DNA of 48,875 bases from Treponema sp. UBA1793 (GCA_002314445.1 DCFX01000004.1:1-48875); one strand, 5' to 3'. Positions 7,833-16,459 are shown, numbered from the stretch's first letter. Numbers and translations are program-made. Notes: a model not told the origin generated them from the letters alone.

Positions 7833-8157
7833 GTGCTTTTGCAGTTTCCCTGTAGACTGAGATAAACTGTTCGCGAAGTGACTGAATATCACCTGTCTTC
7901 CGCCCCTTTAGAACATCTTCAAACAGCTGGCCTGCTAAATGCAGACGTTCAGCTCCTATCTGTCCTGCTGCTCCTTTACAACGGTGCACATATGAACCGG
8001 CTTCTTCGTTTTTTCCTTCAGAGATAAGGGAATCGAGTTTTTTTTCATCAAAAGGGGATTCAATAAGAAAAGAATCGATAAGTATTTTATATAAAGACGT
8101 ATCACCGTCGAGCATGTTGAGCCCGAAATCAGTATTAATCAGTTTTTTCTCTTCCAT
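7807..8157 (-). CDS. HPt-domain histidine phosphotransfer protein
   Basis: A 116-residue, all-helical stand-alone HPt protein. The phospho-accepting His is His58 in VHRCKGAAGQIGAERL, matching the HxxKGxxxxxG motif. Such proteins relay phosphate between a hybrid histidine kinase and a response regulator; neither partner lies in this window. The -10 box TACAAT (complement of 8165-8170) is 7 bases before the ATG, so it should be leaderless. It diverges from lepB and its 3' end overlaps tatD by 26 bases. Confidence 0.8.
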   Translation of the reverse strand: MEEKKLINTDFGLNMLDGDTSLYKILIDSFLIESPFDEKKLDSLISEGKNEEAGSYVHRCKGAAGQIGAERLHLAGQLFEDVLKGRKTGDIQSLREQFISVYRETAKALTQYRMQI

Positions 8158-8164
8158 AAGTTAC

Positions 8165-8197
8165 ATTGTAGCCTATCGTTTGTTTTTCTGCTATAGT
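8165..8197. promoter_or_regulatory. Divergent promoters for the HPt gene and lepB
   Basis: Minus strand: -10 TACAAT (complement of 8165-8170), 7 bases before the HPt ATG. Plus strand: -10 TATAGT (8192-8197), 6 bases before the lepB ATG at 8204. Only 46 bases separate the two start codons, so their -35 regions and polymerase footprints must overlap. The -35 boxes are poor on both strands. Confidence 0.55.
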
Positions 8198-8203
8198 ATG
8201 ATT

Positions 8204-9952
8204 ATGACAACTTCTAATGAGAAAATTTTTTTTATATGGCTATATTTCGTTCTTGGTACAGCATTGGTATTTTCTTTGTTGTGTCTGAGTTTTTATTTTG
8301 ACATTTCACTACTTGCGTTTCCCGTATCGCTTCTGTTTGCAGGATTGATGATGCATTATGTCATTATACTGAAACGAAATGACAATGTACGTGCAATCCC
8401 TGTCATCAGAAAAATGATACAATACCTTCCCTATGTACTGCTTACGTCGTTCGTATTGCGCAGAGCGGGCAGCCACGGTACGTACTACTGGTATGATGTT
8501 GTGACTGTAATTCTGTGGTGTATGGTGTTTATCGGCTCCCTCGTCGTTTCATATTATATGAACGAAAAACGTGTTTATTCCCTTAAAAAAGAATGGACAG
8601 ACGCTAAAAAGAAAAATCTGCCTGAAAAGCGCAGAGGTGGTGCGTGGGTTGTATTTGAAGCAGTCGACTGGCTTGATGCGCTTCTGCAGGCTGTATTCAT
8701 GGTCCTCCTTATACAGATTTTTATCGTTCAACTGTATGTGATTCCTTCGGAATCGATGGTACCGCAGTTTCTCGTCAAAGACCGTGTCATCGTATTCAAG
8801 ACGGCAAGCGGTCCGAAATTCCCTCTGTCGGATGTCGGCATACCTTGCATGAGAAGTTACAACAGGGGGGATATAGTCGTATTCCGCAATCCCCATTACA
8901 GTATGGACCGGAAATCCGAAGTAAAAACGGTGACAAGCCAGCTTGTGTATATGCTTACTTTTATGGCTGTAAATCTGAATAAAGATGCCGATGGTCAGCC
9001 CAAAGCCGATCCTCTAGTAAAAAGAATTGCAGGTGTATCAGGCGAGCAGCTTGTCATGCAGGATGGAACGCTTTATGCACGTACGAAGGAATCGCCCGAT
9101 TTTAAGCCTGTTGAAAAAGATGCTTCTGTCGCCGCATGGAATCTGAACAGTGTGGATACTACGATAAAAAGGGGTATTAAATTATTTCCGCTTTCGCAGA
9201 ACCAATACGATCTTATGATAGAATGCGAAAAGGATCGTCGTAATTTGAATCTTGACGATAGTGCAGCCGAATGCAGGGAACTTGCCCGGCAGTTCAAGGA
9301 AATCGTACCTGCCAGACCGGGAAGAATGTCGTCCGACGGTATCTCCATGTTTGAGTACGATCTGTTTGTAAACTATGATTCATTTACGCAGAAACTGATG
9401 TCTGCAGATGGCGGTGCATGGTGGTTTGAACAGTTCATGACCGGCTGGATAAGCAGCAAGCCTGCAGACGGCATATATGCAGGAGGAGATATCTACAGTG
9501 ATGCGAATTTCCGTCTTGACGTAATGATAAAACTCTGCCTTGGCCGTATCATTGTGCGGAATGTACAGCTTGTTCACAGCAATGTTACTGCAGATAAGCG
9601 CAGAAGCGACGTACAGATAAATCAGTTTATGGAACAAGCAGAAATGCTCAATATGTATGTTATGATTCTTGATCAGCGGAATATGCCTGTGTTTCCTGCA
9701 AATACGTCGGATGGCAGTGCCCAATATATCCCTGAAAACAACTATTTCATGATGGGAGACAACCGTTTTAATTCTCTTGATATGCGTCATTCGTATACCC
9801 AGTCCCTGGTTCCTCTTACGAAACTTGATGCTTACTCTGTGACATATCAATCAAACATGGCGCCCAGGTATGTGAATAAAAAATACATACTCGGAACGAC
9901 TGTTTTCCGGTTCTGGCCTGTTAATCGTATTGGTGTATTAAATCATAAATAG
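8204..9952 (+). CDS. lepB: Signal peptidase I, unusually long
   Basis: Membrane endopeptidase that removes signal peptides from exported proteins. At 582 residues it is far above the usual 170-325. The N-terminus has about four membrane segments, where the family typically has one or two. Catalytic box B is VIPSESMVPQF with Ser184; the general-base Lys273 lies in DPLVKRIAGVSGEQ. Box E, YFMMGDNRFNSLDMRH, comes only at about residue 517. About 200 residues are therefore inserted between boxes D and E, rich in aromatic and charged residues. I start at ATG 8204, 6 bases after TATAGT; an in-frame ATG at 8198 abuts the -10. A terminator follows the gene. Confidence 0.9.
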   Translation: MTTSNEKIFFIWLYFVLGTALVFSLLCLSFYFDISLLAFPVSLLFAGLMMHYVIILKRNDNVRAIPVIRKMIQYLPYVLLTSFVLRRAGSHGTYYWYDVVTVILWCMVFIGSLVVSYYMNEKRVYSLKKEWTDAKKKNLPEKRRGGAWVVFEAVDWLDALLQAVFMVLLIQIFIVQLYVIPSESMVPQFLVKDRVIVFKTASGPKFPLSDVGIPCMRSYNRGDIVVFRNPHYSMDRKSEVKTVTSQLVYMLTFMAVNLNKDADGQPKADPLVKRIAGVSGEQLVMQDGTLYARTKESPDFKPVEKDASVAAWNLNSVDTTIKRGIKLFPLSQNQYDLMIECEKDRRNLNLDDSAAECRELARQFKEIVPARPGRMSSDGISMFEYDLFVNYDSFTQKLMSADGGAWWFEQFMTGWISSKPADGIYAGGDIYSDANFRLDVMIKLCLGRIIVRNVQLVHSNVTADKRRSDVQINQFMEQAEMLNMYVMILDQRNMPVFPANTSDGSAQYIPENNYFMMGDNRFNSLDMRHSYTQSLVPLTKLDAYSVTYQSNMAPRYVNKKYILGTTVFRFWPVNRIGVLNHK

Positions 9953-9964
9953 ATTTAAAGAAAG

Positions 9965-10007
9965 AAAAAAGCTGATTCATCCGGTACCCGGGGTGTCAGT
10001 TTTTTTT
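9965..10007 (+). terminator. Terminator of lepB
   Basis: A6 and CTGA on the left (one bulged G) pair with TCAG and T8 on the right. Inside is a second short stem, CCGG-TAC-CCGG. It lies 12 bases after the lepB stop. Confidence 0.6.
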
Positions 10008-10076
10008 ATTCATGCGGAAGGGGTGTACCCCGCACCTTGAAGCGTATGGAAGGGTATTAAATCCGACGCAATATCT

Positions 10077-10349
10077 TTAGAGAACTATACCTCGCCCCTT
10101 GTGCTGAGGTTGTTGATTCGCTTTCATATTATTTTGCAGGCGAATTGCCTTTCTGTATTCTTCGTTGCATGAATCGTTTTCTGTCACAAACTGATTCATA
10201 GGAATTTTTACAAGGTTACACATTTTTCCGCAGAGTGGGAAAAATGTGTTCAAAAACTCCGTTTTAGACACATTCAGAAGACGATCGCGATGTTTTGAAA
10301 TTAAATTATTACAATGCAAAGATTTAATTTTCAAAACTCGGCAGGGCAT
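10077..10349 (-). CDS. Possible hypothetical protein or gene remnant
   Basis: A 90-codon open frame downstream of secA. The N-terminal 25 residues look random and start inside a GC-rich hairpin. From residue 27 it reads like real protein: VSKTEFLNTFFPLCGK, then an MCNLVKIPMNQFV segment and ENDSCNEEYRKAIRLQNN. There is no Shine-Dalgarno before the ATG, and the likelier start would be the GTG at 10271. I cannot assign a domain. It may be the tail of a decayed gene or a small cytosolic protein. Confidence 0.35.
   Translation of the reverse strand: MPCRVLKIKSLHCNNLISKHRDRLLNVSKTEFLNTFFPLCGKMCNLVKIPMNQFVTENDSCNEEYRKAIRLQNNMKANQQPQHKGRGIVL
10218..10249. repeat. 12-base perfect inverted repeat
   Basis: ACACATTTTTCC (10218-10229) and GGAAAAATGTGT (10238-10249) with an 8-base spacer. 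It lies inside the weak open frame, with no T-run, so it is not a standard terminator. Confidence 0.5.
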
Positions 10350-10366
10350 TCCCCTTCGGGATGCCC
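10344..10366 (-). other. GC-rich hairpin downstream of secA
   Basis: GGGCAT, a bulged T, and CCC pair with GGGATGCCC around a CTTC loop. It sits about 10 bases beyond the larger secA-end hairpin. No long T-run follows on either strand; on the minus strand only a TTTT appears after 8 bases. Confidence 0.45.
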
Positions 10367-10376
10367 CGATGTACGA

Positions 10377-10421
10377 GAATTGTCACGGAATAAATGCTAC
10401 GCATTTCTTCCGTGACAATTC
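10377..10421 (-). terminator. Long perfect hairpin spanning the secA stop codon
   Basis: GAATTGTCACGGAA (10377-10390) pairs perfectly with TTCCGTGACAATTC (10408-10421). An inner AAATGC/GCATTT stem closes a 3-base loop. One arm is the secA codons for NCHG and the following Arg; the stop codon (10397-10399) sits at the apex. It could stop transcription or protect the 3' end, but there is no T-run. Confidence 0.5.
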
Positions 10422-13216
10422 TTATATTTCTTTCCGGAGCCGCAGGGACAGGGATCGTTACGGCCTACTTTGGGCACTGTCCGGCGGACTGTTATAGACT
10501 GACCCTGCGCATGCTGCTGCATGGTACCGTTGGCGGCGGCACTTCTGGCCTGATATCCGTTCATTTGGGCAGAAGCGCTGCACTGCTCTTCGTGCGACGG
10601 ATTACCACCTACAAGTGAATCTGCTTCATTGTGCTGGGCATTTATCTGGAGTACCTGTGCTTCCTGCATTCTGCGGCGCTGTTCGGCCGCCTCAGGTGAA
10701 AGCTGGATGCGTACTTTAAATACTCTGTCCATTACAGACGTTCTGATGGAATCCATCATATCATCGAACATATTGAATCCGTCGATTTTGTATTCTGTAA
10801 GCGGATTCTTACTGCCGTATGAGCGCAGGTAAACTGCATCTCTCAGGCTTTCAAGTTCTTCGAGCTGATCAAGCCATTTATGGTCGATTATCTGTACGTA
10901 CTGATAACGGATGAACATGTTAAGATTTTCTTTACCGGCAAGTGTTTCCTTTTCTGTGAGGTCGTTTTGCAGAATAGCTTCAACACCTTCAACAGTAAGT
11001 TGTTCCTGCGGAAGCTGGATACCGAATGTGTTGTGGAGTTTTTCGTTCAGATCCGAAAGAGCTGTATCTTTATGGTGGCGGGAATCGTTTTCATACTGTT
11101 CAAACCAGCTGCCGATGACATCCTTTGCATTATTCATAACTCGCTCTGAAAGATTGTTATCGGCGAGAATACTGTCGCGCTGGTTATAAATGACACCTCG
11201 CTGTTCATTGAGAACGTCGTCATAGTCGAGCAGGTTTTTACGGATTTCAAAGTTCCTGTCCTCGACTTTCTGCTGGGCTCTCTTTATACCTTTGTTGAGC
11301 CACGGATGATCAATCGGTTCTCCCGGCTGCATGCCGATGCGGCTCATCATGTTTTTCATTTTTTCGCCGCCAAACAGTCTCATCAGATCATCATCCATCG
11401 AAATGAAGAATTTGCTCCGTCCCGGATCGCCCTGACGTCCTGAACGTCCGCGCAGCTGATTGTCTATGCGGCGGCTTTCATGACGTTCGGAACCGATAAC
11501 GTAAAGACCTCCTGCCTTTTTGACTTCATCGTAATCTTTGTACCATAATTCTTTCTCAATTTTGTATGCGTCTGCATACTGTTCCGGAGTAGCGCTTGTA
11601 CCTACACGTTTTCTCGCACGGTATTCCGCGTTGCCGCCGAGTTTAATATCGGTACCTCGTCCTGCCATGTTTGTTGCAATAGTAACGGCACCTTTTGCAC
11701 CTGCTTCTGAGATGATAAGTGCTTCCCGTGCATGGTTTTTAGCGTTCAATACTTCGTGGCGGATGCCTTTGCGCGTAAGCATTTCAGAAAGATGTTCTGA
11801 CTTTTCAACAGATACCGTACCGACAAGGACAGGTTGTCCTTTTGCATGCGCATCAGCAATTTCTTTGGAAATAGCTTCCCATTTGTCGCTTTCATTAAGG
11901 TATACTTCATCGTTTTCATCTTTACGGATGACGGGCATATTTGTCGGAACGGCAACGACATCAAGTTTATAAATTTTGTTGAACTCGACAGCTTCTGTTG
12001 CCGCTGTACCGGTCATACCGGAAAGCTTTTTGTACATGCGGAAATAATTCTGGAACGTAATTGTGGCAAGCGTTCTGTTGCGCTGTGCAATCTTAAGATG
12101 TTCCTTTGCTTCAATAGCCTGATGCAGTCCGTCGCCGTAGCGTCTTCCTTCAAGGACACGCCCGGTAAATTCGTCAACAATCTGTACCTGTCCGTCCTTT
12201 ACAAGGTAATCGACATCCATCTTGTACAGACGGTGGGCGCGGACAGCCTGAGTGAAGTAGTGCACATATTCAAAATTACCTTCATCGACGACACTTCCGG
12301 TAATGAGATTATGCTGATGGAGAATATCATCAATGTGATTTACGCCCGCATCGGTAAAAGAGACCCGCTTTGATTTTTCATCGAGCGTGTAATCACCCTT
12401 TATCTTTTTACGTTCTTCAGGCTCCATGTTTACTTCGTCAGGGTAGAGGCCTGTCGCAGGATCTTTTTCGACCTCCACAAGTTCGTCTATATATTTATCT
12501 ACTTCGTGATATTTGAAAGTATCGTCTTCTCCCTGCCCGCTGATAATGAGCGGGGTACGCGCTTCATCGATGAGGATAGAGTCGATTTCATCAACGATAC
12601 AGTAGTTGAAACCTCGCTGAACTTTACGGGCAAGTTCAATCTGCATATTGTCACGCAGATAATCGAAACCGAATTCGTTATTAGTGCCGTACGTAATATC
12701 GCACGCATATTCCTTTTTTCTGGCCTCGTTATCCATATCGGACAGGATCGTACCGACAGTCTGACCCATGAATGCATAAACCGACCGCATCCATGTTGAA
12801 TCACGTCCAGCAAGGTAATCGTTTACGGTAACAATGTGGACACCTTTGCCTGTCAGACTGTTCAGATAGGCTGCCGGAACGCACATCAATGTTTTACCTT
12901 CACCGGTTTTCATTTCAGAAATGCGGCCGGAATTGAGTACCAGTGCACCCATAATCTGCACATCGTAGGGACGCTCTCCAAGGACACGGAAAGACGCTTC
13001 ACGGGCAAGCGCAAAAGCTTCCGGAAGAATGTCGTCGGGTGTTTCGCCTTTTGCGAGCCGTTCTTTAAATATAGCTGTCTGCTTCGGGAAATCTTCATCA
13101 GAAAGCGATTTTGCCCAGTTTTCCTTTGCATTTACTTTTGCAAGAACCGGTTTGAGCGCCTTTATATCGCGTTCATTCTGAGAACCGAAGAAAAATGTCA
13201 GTATTTTATCTAGCAT
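10397..13216 (-). CDS. secA: Preprotein translocase ATPase SecA
   Basis: Cytosolic and membrane-associated motor that pushes unfolded preproteins through SecYEG. It has 939 residues. The order is: Walker A MKTGEGKT near residue 103, the DEAD-like DEIDSILIDEARTPLIISG, the preprotein cross-linking region, the second helicase lobe with ATNMAGRGTDIKLGG and QLRGRSGRQGDPG, the helical scaffold, and a C-terminal zinc-binding tail, NDPCPCGSGKKYKNCHG. The linker before the tail is Gln- and Ala-rich. No Shine-Dalgarno precedes the ATG; AT-rich -10-like sequence lies 7-9 bases upstream. The 3' end forms one arm of a large hairpin. Confidence 0.97.
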   Translation of the reverse strand: MLDKILTFFFGSQNERDIKALKPVLAKVNAKENWAKSLSDEDFPKQTAIFKERLAKGETPDDILPEAFALAREASFRVLGERPYDVQIMGALVLNSGRISEMKTGEGKTLMCVPAAYLNSLTGKGVHIVTVNDYLAGRDSTWMRSVYAFMGQTVGTILSDMDNEARKKEYACDITYGTNNEFGFDYLRDNMQIELARKVQRGFNYCIVDEIDSILIDEARTPLIISGQGEDDTFKYHEVDKYIDELVEVEKDPATGLYPDEVNMEPEERKKIKGDYTLDEKSKRVSFTDAGVNHIDDILHQHNLITGSVVDEGNFEYVHYFTQAVRAHRLYKMDVDYLVKDGQVQIVDEFTGRVLEGRRYGDGLHQAIEAKEHLKIAQRNRTLATITFQNYFRMYKKLSGMTGTAATEAVEFNKIYKLDVVAVPTNMPVIRKDENDEVYLNESDKWEAISKEIADAHAKGQPVLVGTVSVEKSEHLSEMLTRKGIRHEVLNAKNHAREALIISEAGAKGAVTIATNMAGRGTDIKLGGNAEYRARKRVGTSATPEQYADAYKIEKELWYKDYDEVKKAGGLYVIGSERHESRRIDNQLRGRSGRQGDPGRSKFFISMDDDLMRLFGGEKMKNMMSRIGMQPGEPIDHPWLNKGIKRAQQKVEDRNFEIRKNLLDYDDVLNEQRGVIYNQRDSILADNNLSERVMNNAKDVIGSWFEQYENDSRHHKDTALSDLNEKLHNTFGIQLPQEQLTVEGVEAILQNDLTEKETLAGKENLNMFIRYQYVQIIDHKWLDQLEELESLRDAVYLRSYGSKNPLTEYKIDGFNMFDDMMDSIRTSVMDRVFKVRIQLSPEAAEQRRRMQEAQVLQINAQHNEADSLVGGNPSHEEQCSASAQMNGYQARSAAANGTMQQHAQGQSITVRRTVPKVGRNDPCPCGSGKKYKNCHGRNA

Positions 13217-13271
13217 AATGCATAAAATATACGATATTTTGTCCTTATAGTAAAGAAGAAAACAGTTCGCA

Positions 13272-13300
13272 TTGACAAGCGGAATATGAAACTTTATGCT
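13272..13300 (+). promoter_or_regulatory. Near-consensus promoter before the LIC_12708-like gene
   Basis: TTGACA (13272-13277), exactly 17 bases, then TATGCT (13295-13300). The ATG at 13307 starts 6 bases after the -10. This is the clearest example in the window of a promoter placed for leaderless transcription. Confidence 0.8.
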
Positions 13301-13306
13301 GTTGTC

Positions 13307-14524
13307 ATGATTCGAAAGAGATTTTTATTTATTGCACCAGCGGTTTTACTTGCTGCAGTTTTTGTCTCGTGCAGGCAGTCAAATGTAGTTCAGTCTGTCG
13401 ATGAAAATGAACTTTTCTCTCTCTCCTACGGTAATTTTGAAAATCAGCTGAATCTTTTTGATTTGACAAAAATAGGAAATATTCATACTTCCATGACAAT
13501 GCGGGACGGTTTTTTTTATATAGCAAACGGAGAAGCCGGTAAAATCATGGAGCTTAATTCATACGGAGATCTTCTTACTCTGTATTATAGTGAAGATTCT
13601 GGTTCTAAAACGTTAATTCAGGACAAATCCCTGAAATGTACGAGAAAACCTATTGCTTATTCTTTTAATTCTCCCGGTGCGATTACTGTTGATTCCCGTA
13701 AATATATGTATGTCGTGAGTACCATGCCGAAGGAACGTCAGGAAGAAGATGAGACTGGAACGCTGCTGTACAGTCAGATTGTACTCCGTTTTACGAGCGA
13801 CGGAACGGCAAACGATTACATAGGACAGCAGGGTGTCGGCGGTACTCCGTTTCCGTACATCAAGAATATATACACGACGGAAGATAATGAACTTGTCGTC
13901 GTCTGCATCACAATGGACGGAACCACCGCTTACTGGTTTTCAGAATCAGGTTTTCTCATGTACAAAATTCCAATCGTTACAAAAGATGTTCCGAAAATGC
14001 CGGGGGCGGCTGCAAATGTACAGACAATTGCAATGGTGCAGGATGTCATCCCTGATTATTCATCGCGGAAATTATTTGTTAAAATAGATTATTATCAGCC
14101 CCGTATTGACAAGGATTCCAAAGTTGAATCGGGAATTGATTTTGTCAAGACATGTCTTTTTCCCCTCGCAGTTGAAAACGGAAAATATGAGAGTCCTGTT
14201 ACGATTCCTCCGTTTGAAGAAACTGTATCCGAAGATTACAGCAAGCTTGTTTTTAAGCTTCCGTACGACTTTCTTGGTGTATCAAAGAGCGGATGGCTCT
14301 TCTTTATGATTTCTACAGATGACGGTTTCAACGTCGAAATGGTGCAGCCGTTCGGGCAGAAAATTATCCGCCGCCATTTTGACGTCAGTCATAAGAATGT
14401 GCTGTACTATTCGATGTCGCTTTCCGATTCCGGGATTATTTCAGCGCTCCTTGTTGAACATGATAAAGCGAAGGTTGTGTGGTGGCGTACTGATTCGCTC
14501 ACTGCAGCAATTCTTAAATCGTAG
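13307..14524 (+). CDS. Lipoprotein of the LIC_12708 type
   Basis: A 405-residue exported protein. The N-terminus is MIRKRFLFIAPAVLLAAVFVSC: a basic n-region, hydrophobic core and a lipobox-like VFVSC, so it is probably lipid-anchored. The body has repeated short strands and segments such as GFFYIANGEAGKIMELNSYGD and PGAITVDSRKYMYVVS that resemble a beta-propeller. It matches my memory of a family shared by Leptospira and Treponema with no assigned role. The frame is open from 13286, but ATG 13307 follows a strong promoter by 6 bases and gives a proper signal peptide. Three more envelope genes follow. Confidence 0.7.
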   Translation: MIRKRFLFIAPAVLLAAVFVSCRQSNVVQSVDENELFSLSYGNFENQLNLFDLTKIGNIHTSMTMRDGFFYIANGEAGKIMELNSYGDLLTLYYSEDSGSKTLIQDKSLKCTRKPIAYSFNSPGAITVDSRKYMYVVSTMPKERQEEDETGTLLYSQIVLRFTSDGTANDYIGQQGVGGTPFPYIKNIYTTEDNELVVVCITMDGTTAYWFSESGFLMYKIPIVTKDVPKMPGAAANVQTIAMVQDVIPDYSSRKLFVKIDYYQPRIDKDSKVESGIDFVKTCLFPLAVENGKYESPVTIPPFEETVSEDYSKLVFKLPYDFLGVSKSGWLFFMISTDDGFNVEMVQPFGQKIIRRHFDVSHKNVLYYSMSLSDSGIISALLVEHDKAKVVWWRTDSLTAAILKS

Positions 14525-14541
14525 CGGGATTCAGGTGCAGC

Positions 14542-15114
14542 ATGGATTTCAACAGTATGGACGAAGGTCATGAGGACGGGGAAGATCCCCTCCATTATTA
14601 TTTCAATCATGACGAACGCATAAAACGCGCACCTAAAGTCGTGCAGGATTATTATGCAGGGAAGGGGCCCCGTCCTGCAAAAGGCCTTTTTAAGGCTCTT
14701 GTTTCAACACCTGCAAACAGACTGGGACTGATGAGCATCGCTATTTTTGCAGTATTTGTCTTTGTCTATTCTCTTACATCGGAAAAGCCGTACCGCAAAG
14801 TTCTCGGCGGTTCTGAGATGACTCTTTCTGCCTTTTCCTACGAAGATGAAATTTATGTGAGCTTGAAAGCTGCCGGATGGAATGAAAGGAAGGGTGAAAA
14901 ACAAGAGAAAAAGGCCGGTCTGCTTACGGTGAAATTCAGCGCGGTTGATAATCAGAAAGAGTCTGCCGCCGTATCCGAAAAGAATGAATCATATACCGGA
15001 AAAGAGATTACGATACGGACAAAGTTTGCTGATTATGATATAATCACGATTAAAGCCGATGTTGCATTGAACGGTGTGACGAAAGAGTTTTCCGCAGCAG
15101 TTGAAAAGCGTTGA
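14542..15114 (+). CDS. Hypothetical single-pass membrane protein
   Basis: 190 residues. An acidic N-terminal cytosolic part (DEGHEDGEDPLHYYFNHDERIKR, about residues 6-28) is followed by a linker rich in Lys and Pro. One membrane helix, LGLMSIAIFAVFVFVYSL (about residues 61-78), leads to a C-terminal domain of beta-strand-like segments outside the membrane. No known domain recognised. It starts 17 bases after the preceding lipoprotein gene and 24 bases before the next membrane gene, so they are likely co-transcribed. Confidence 0.65.
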   Translation: MDFNSMDEGHEDGEDPLHYYFNHDERIKRAPKVVQDYYAGKGPRPAKGLFKALVSTPANRLGLMSIAIFAVFVFVYSLTSEKPYRKVLGGSEMTLSAFSYEDEIYVSLKAAGWNERKGEKQEKKAGLLTVKFSAVDNQKESAAVSEKNESYTGKEITIRTKFADYDIITIKADVALNGVTKEFSAAVEKR

Positions 15115-15138
15115 ACAAACACGAAAGAGGATTTTGTT

Positions 15139-15657
15139 ATGCTCCAGTTTTATTTTCTATCAATTATGCTCAACCTTATTTCCGGCATGATTCTTGTATA
15201 TGGGAAAAATCTTATTTCTTCAAATACTGAAAAAGGTAATGACGATGGGGATCATTTTTCAAACGAGATTGAGGAAAATGCATCCGGTGAGAAAAAAAAC
15301 AATTCCCGCACAGGTGTCAAAAATACAATGACGACAGTGTTCGGGGAAAATACTATTTTTGATGATAAAACTTTTCGCCTTGTGCTTGGCATCCTTACCA
15401 TGTTCGTCGGACTTATGAAACTGCTTTCGGTAGTTCATAATGATGTTCCGATAGTGGGAGATCTTCTTCCTGCGGTCGCAGGGCTGCTGGGCGGGTTCTG
15501 CCTGCTTGTCGAATTTTACCGGCAGAATGCTTCTGACGAATTAAAACTTCCTGATTTTATTCAGCGTCTGTTTGTAGAGGACCGTCGATATCTCGGTATT
15601 CTCTGCATTGTGGCAGCTATTCTTCATTTTGTGTTTCCGGATGTACTTCTTCTGTAG
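15139..15657 (+). CDS. Hypothetical multi-pass membrane protein
   Basis: 172 residues with a first membrane helix at residues 1-25 (MLQFYFLSIMLNLISGMILVYGK). A hydrophilic loop of about 50 residues rich in Asn, Asp and Lys follows, then three more hydrophobic segments (LVLGILTMFVGLMKLLSVV, LLPAVAGLLGGFCLLVEF and LGILCIVAAILHFVF). AGAGGA precedes the ATG at a suitable distance. I cannot assign a function. Its place between two envelope proteins suggests a role in the cell envelope. Confidence 0.65.
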   Translation: MLQFYFLSIMLNLISGMILVYGKNLISSNTEKGNDDGDHFSNEIEENASGEKKNNSRTGVKNTMTTVFGENTIFDDKTFRLVLGILTMFVGLMKLLSVVHNDVPIVGDLLPAVAGLLGGFCLLVEFYRQNASDELKLPDFIQRLFVEDRRYLGILCIVAAILHFVFPDVLLL

Positions 15658-15668
15658 GTGGTTAAAAA

Positions 15669-16088
15669 ATGAACAGTGTTTCGATTGCTTGCATTGCATA
15701 TGAGAACGGCCGTATTTTTATTGCCCGTCGTAATCCCGTGGGCGATATGGGCGGGAGATGGGAATTTCCCGGAGGAAAGGTAGAAGAGGGAGAAAGCGAT
15801 GAAGAGGCCGTCATCCGCGAAATGACCGAAGAATTCGGAGAAAGTGTAACCGTGTGCGAAAAGATTGCAGAAAGCGAATTTACCCATCACGGAAAAATTT
15901 CGCACCTTCATGCGTACCGTATATTATTACCTCATAACGGAATGGAAAGAAAATTCGTACTTACGGAACACAGCGGTTACGACTGGGTTGAACCTGCAGA
16001 AATTAAAAAACTTGTGTTTGTCGATTCCGACATGAGTATTTATCCGCAGGTATTGGCATATATTGATTCCCTGAAGAGTGGCAGATAG
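15669..16088 (+). CDS. Nudix hydrolase, MutT-like
   Basis: A 139-residue Nudix enzyme that cleaves nucleoside-diphosphate-linked substrates. The full Nudix box is present at about residues 35-57: GGKVEEGESDEEAVIREMTE followed by EFGE, with the REMTEE metal ligands. The context GGRWEFPGGK before the box is typical of 8-oxo-dGTP pyrophosphatases (MutT), and the size agrees. Other Nudix substrates cannot be ruled out. The stop is 1 base from the next ATG, so translation is coupled to the lipoprotein gene that follows. Confidence 0.8.
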   Translation: MNSVSIACIAYENGRIFIARRNPVGDMGGRWEFPGGKVEEGESDEEAVIREMTEEFGESVTVCEKIAESEFTHHGKISHLHAYRILLPHNGMERKFVLTEHSGYDWVEPAEIKKLVFVDSDMSIYPQVLAYIDSLKSGR

Positions 16089-16089
16089 T

Positions 16090-16458
16090 ATGAAAAAACG
16101 TGAGGTATGTTTTTATTTGCTTTCCCTTGTTGCATTGTCATGGCTTATGAGCGGTTGTGTAAAAAAGAGCAGTGAGGAGATACGGTTTGATAATTCCGAG
16201 CCGCTCGCGCTTGCTCCTGATGTCACATGGGCTGTAGTACTTGACCCTTATGCCGGCTACCGTAAGACGGCGTCGTGGAATTCCGAAGTTACAAGTTACT
16301 GCCTGAAAGGTGAAATTCTCCAGGTTCTCGGAGAAACGGAGGCGAAGGACGGAGGTAACTGGTACGAGTTTAAAAACGGCTGGCTGCCTGAATTATCCGT
16401 CACTGTTTACAGCAACAGATTCCGTGCAGAGACAGCCGCCCGGCGTCTGAAAAAATAA
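16090..16458 (+). CDS. Small lipoprotein with an SH3-like domain
   Basis: 122 residues. The signal peptide runs to a clear lipobox, LMSGC, about residue 21, so the mature protein should be lipid-anchored. The rest resembles a bacterial SH3-like fold: VTWAVVLDPYAGYRKTASW, YCLKGEILQVLGETE, and NWYEFKNGWLPELSV. Such domains often bind peptidoglycan or protein partners in the periplasm. The ATG at 16090 is preferred over the upstream in-frame start because it gives a normal basic n-region (MKKREV). It is convergent with hisS, with a 1-base gap. Confidence 0.65.
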   Translation: MKKREVCFYLLSLVALSWLMSGCVKKSSEEIRFDNSEPLALAPDVTWAVVLDPYAGYRKTASWNSEVTSYCLKGEILQVLGETEAKDGGNWYEFKNGWLPELSVTVYSNRFRAETAARRLKK

Positions 16459-16459
16459 A

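Larger units (their letters stand above)
10008..10396. other. lepB-secA intergenic region with several hairpins
   Basis: Almost 400 bases between two convergent genes. It holds a weak minus-strand open frame (10077-10349), a 12-base inverted repeat (10218-10229 with 10238-10249), a GC-rich hairpin (10344-10366) and the secA end hairpin. No promoter or RNA gene was recognised. Confidence 0.5.

Noticed and set aside
11834..12373. Plus-strand open frame inside secA
   Set aside because: Antisense shadow of conserved secA sequence.
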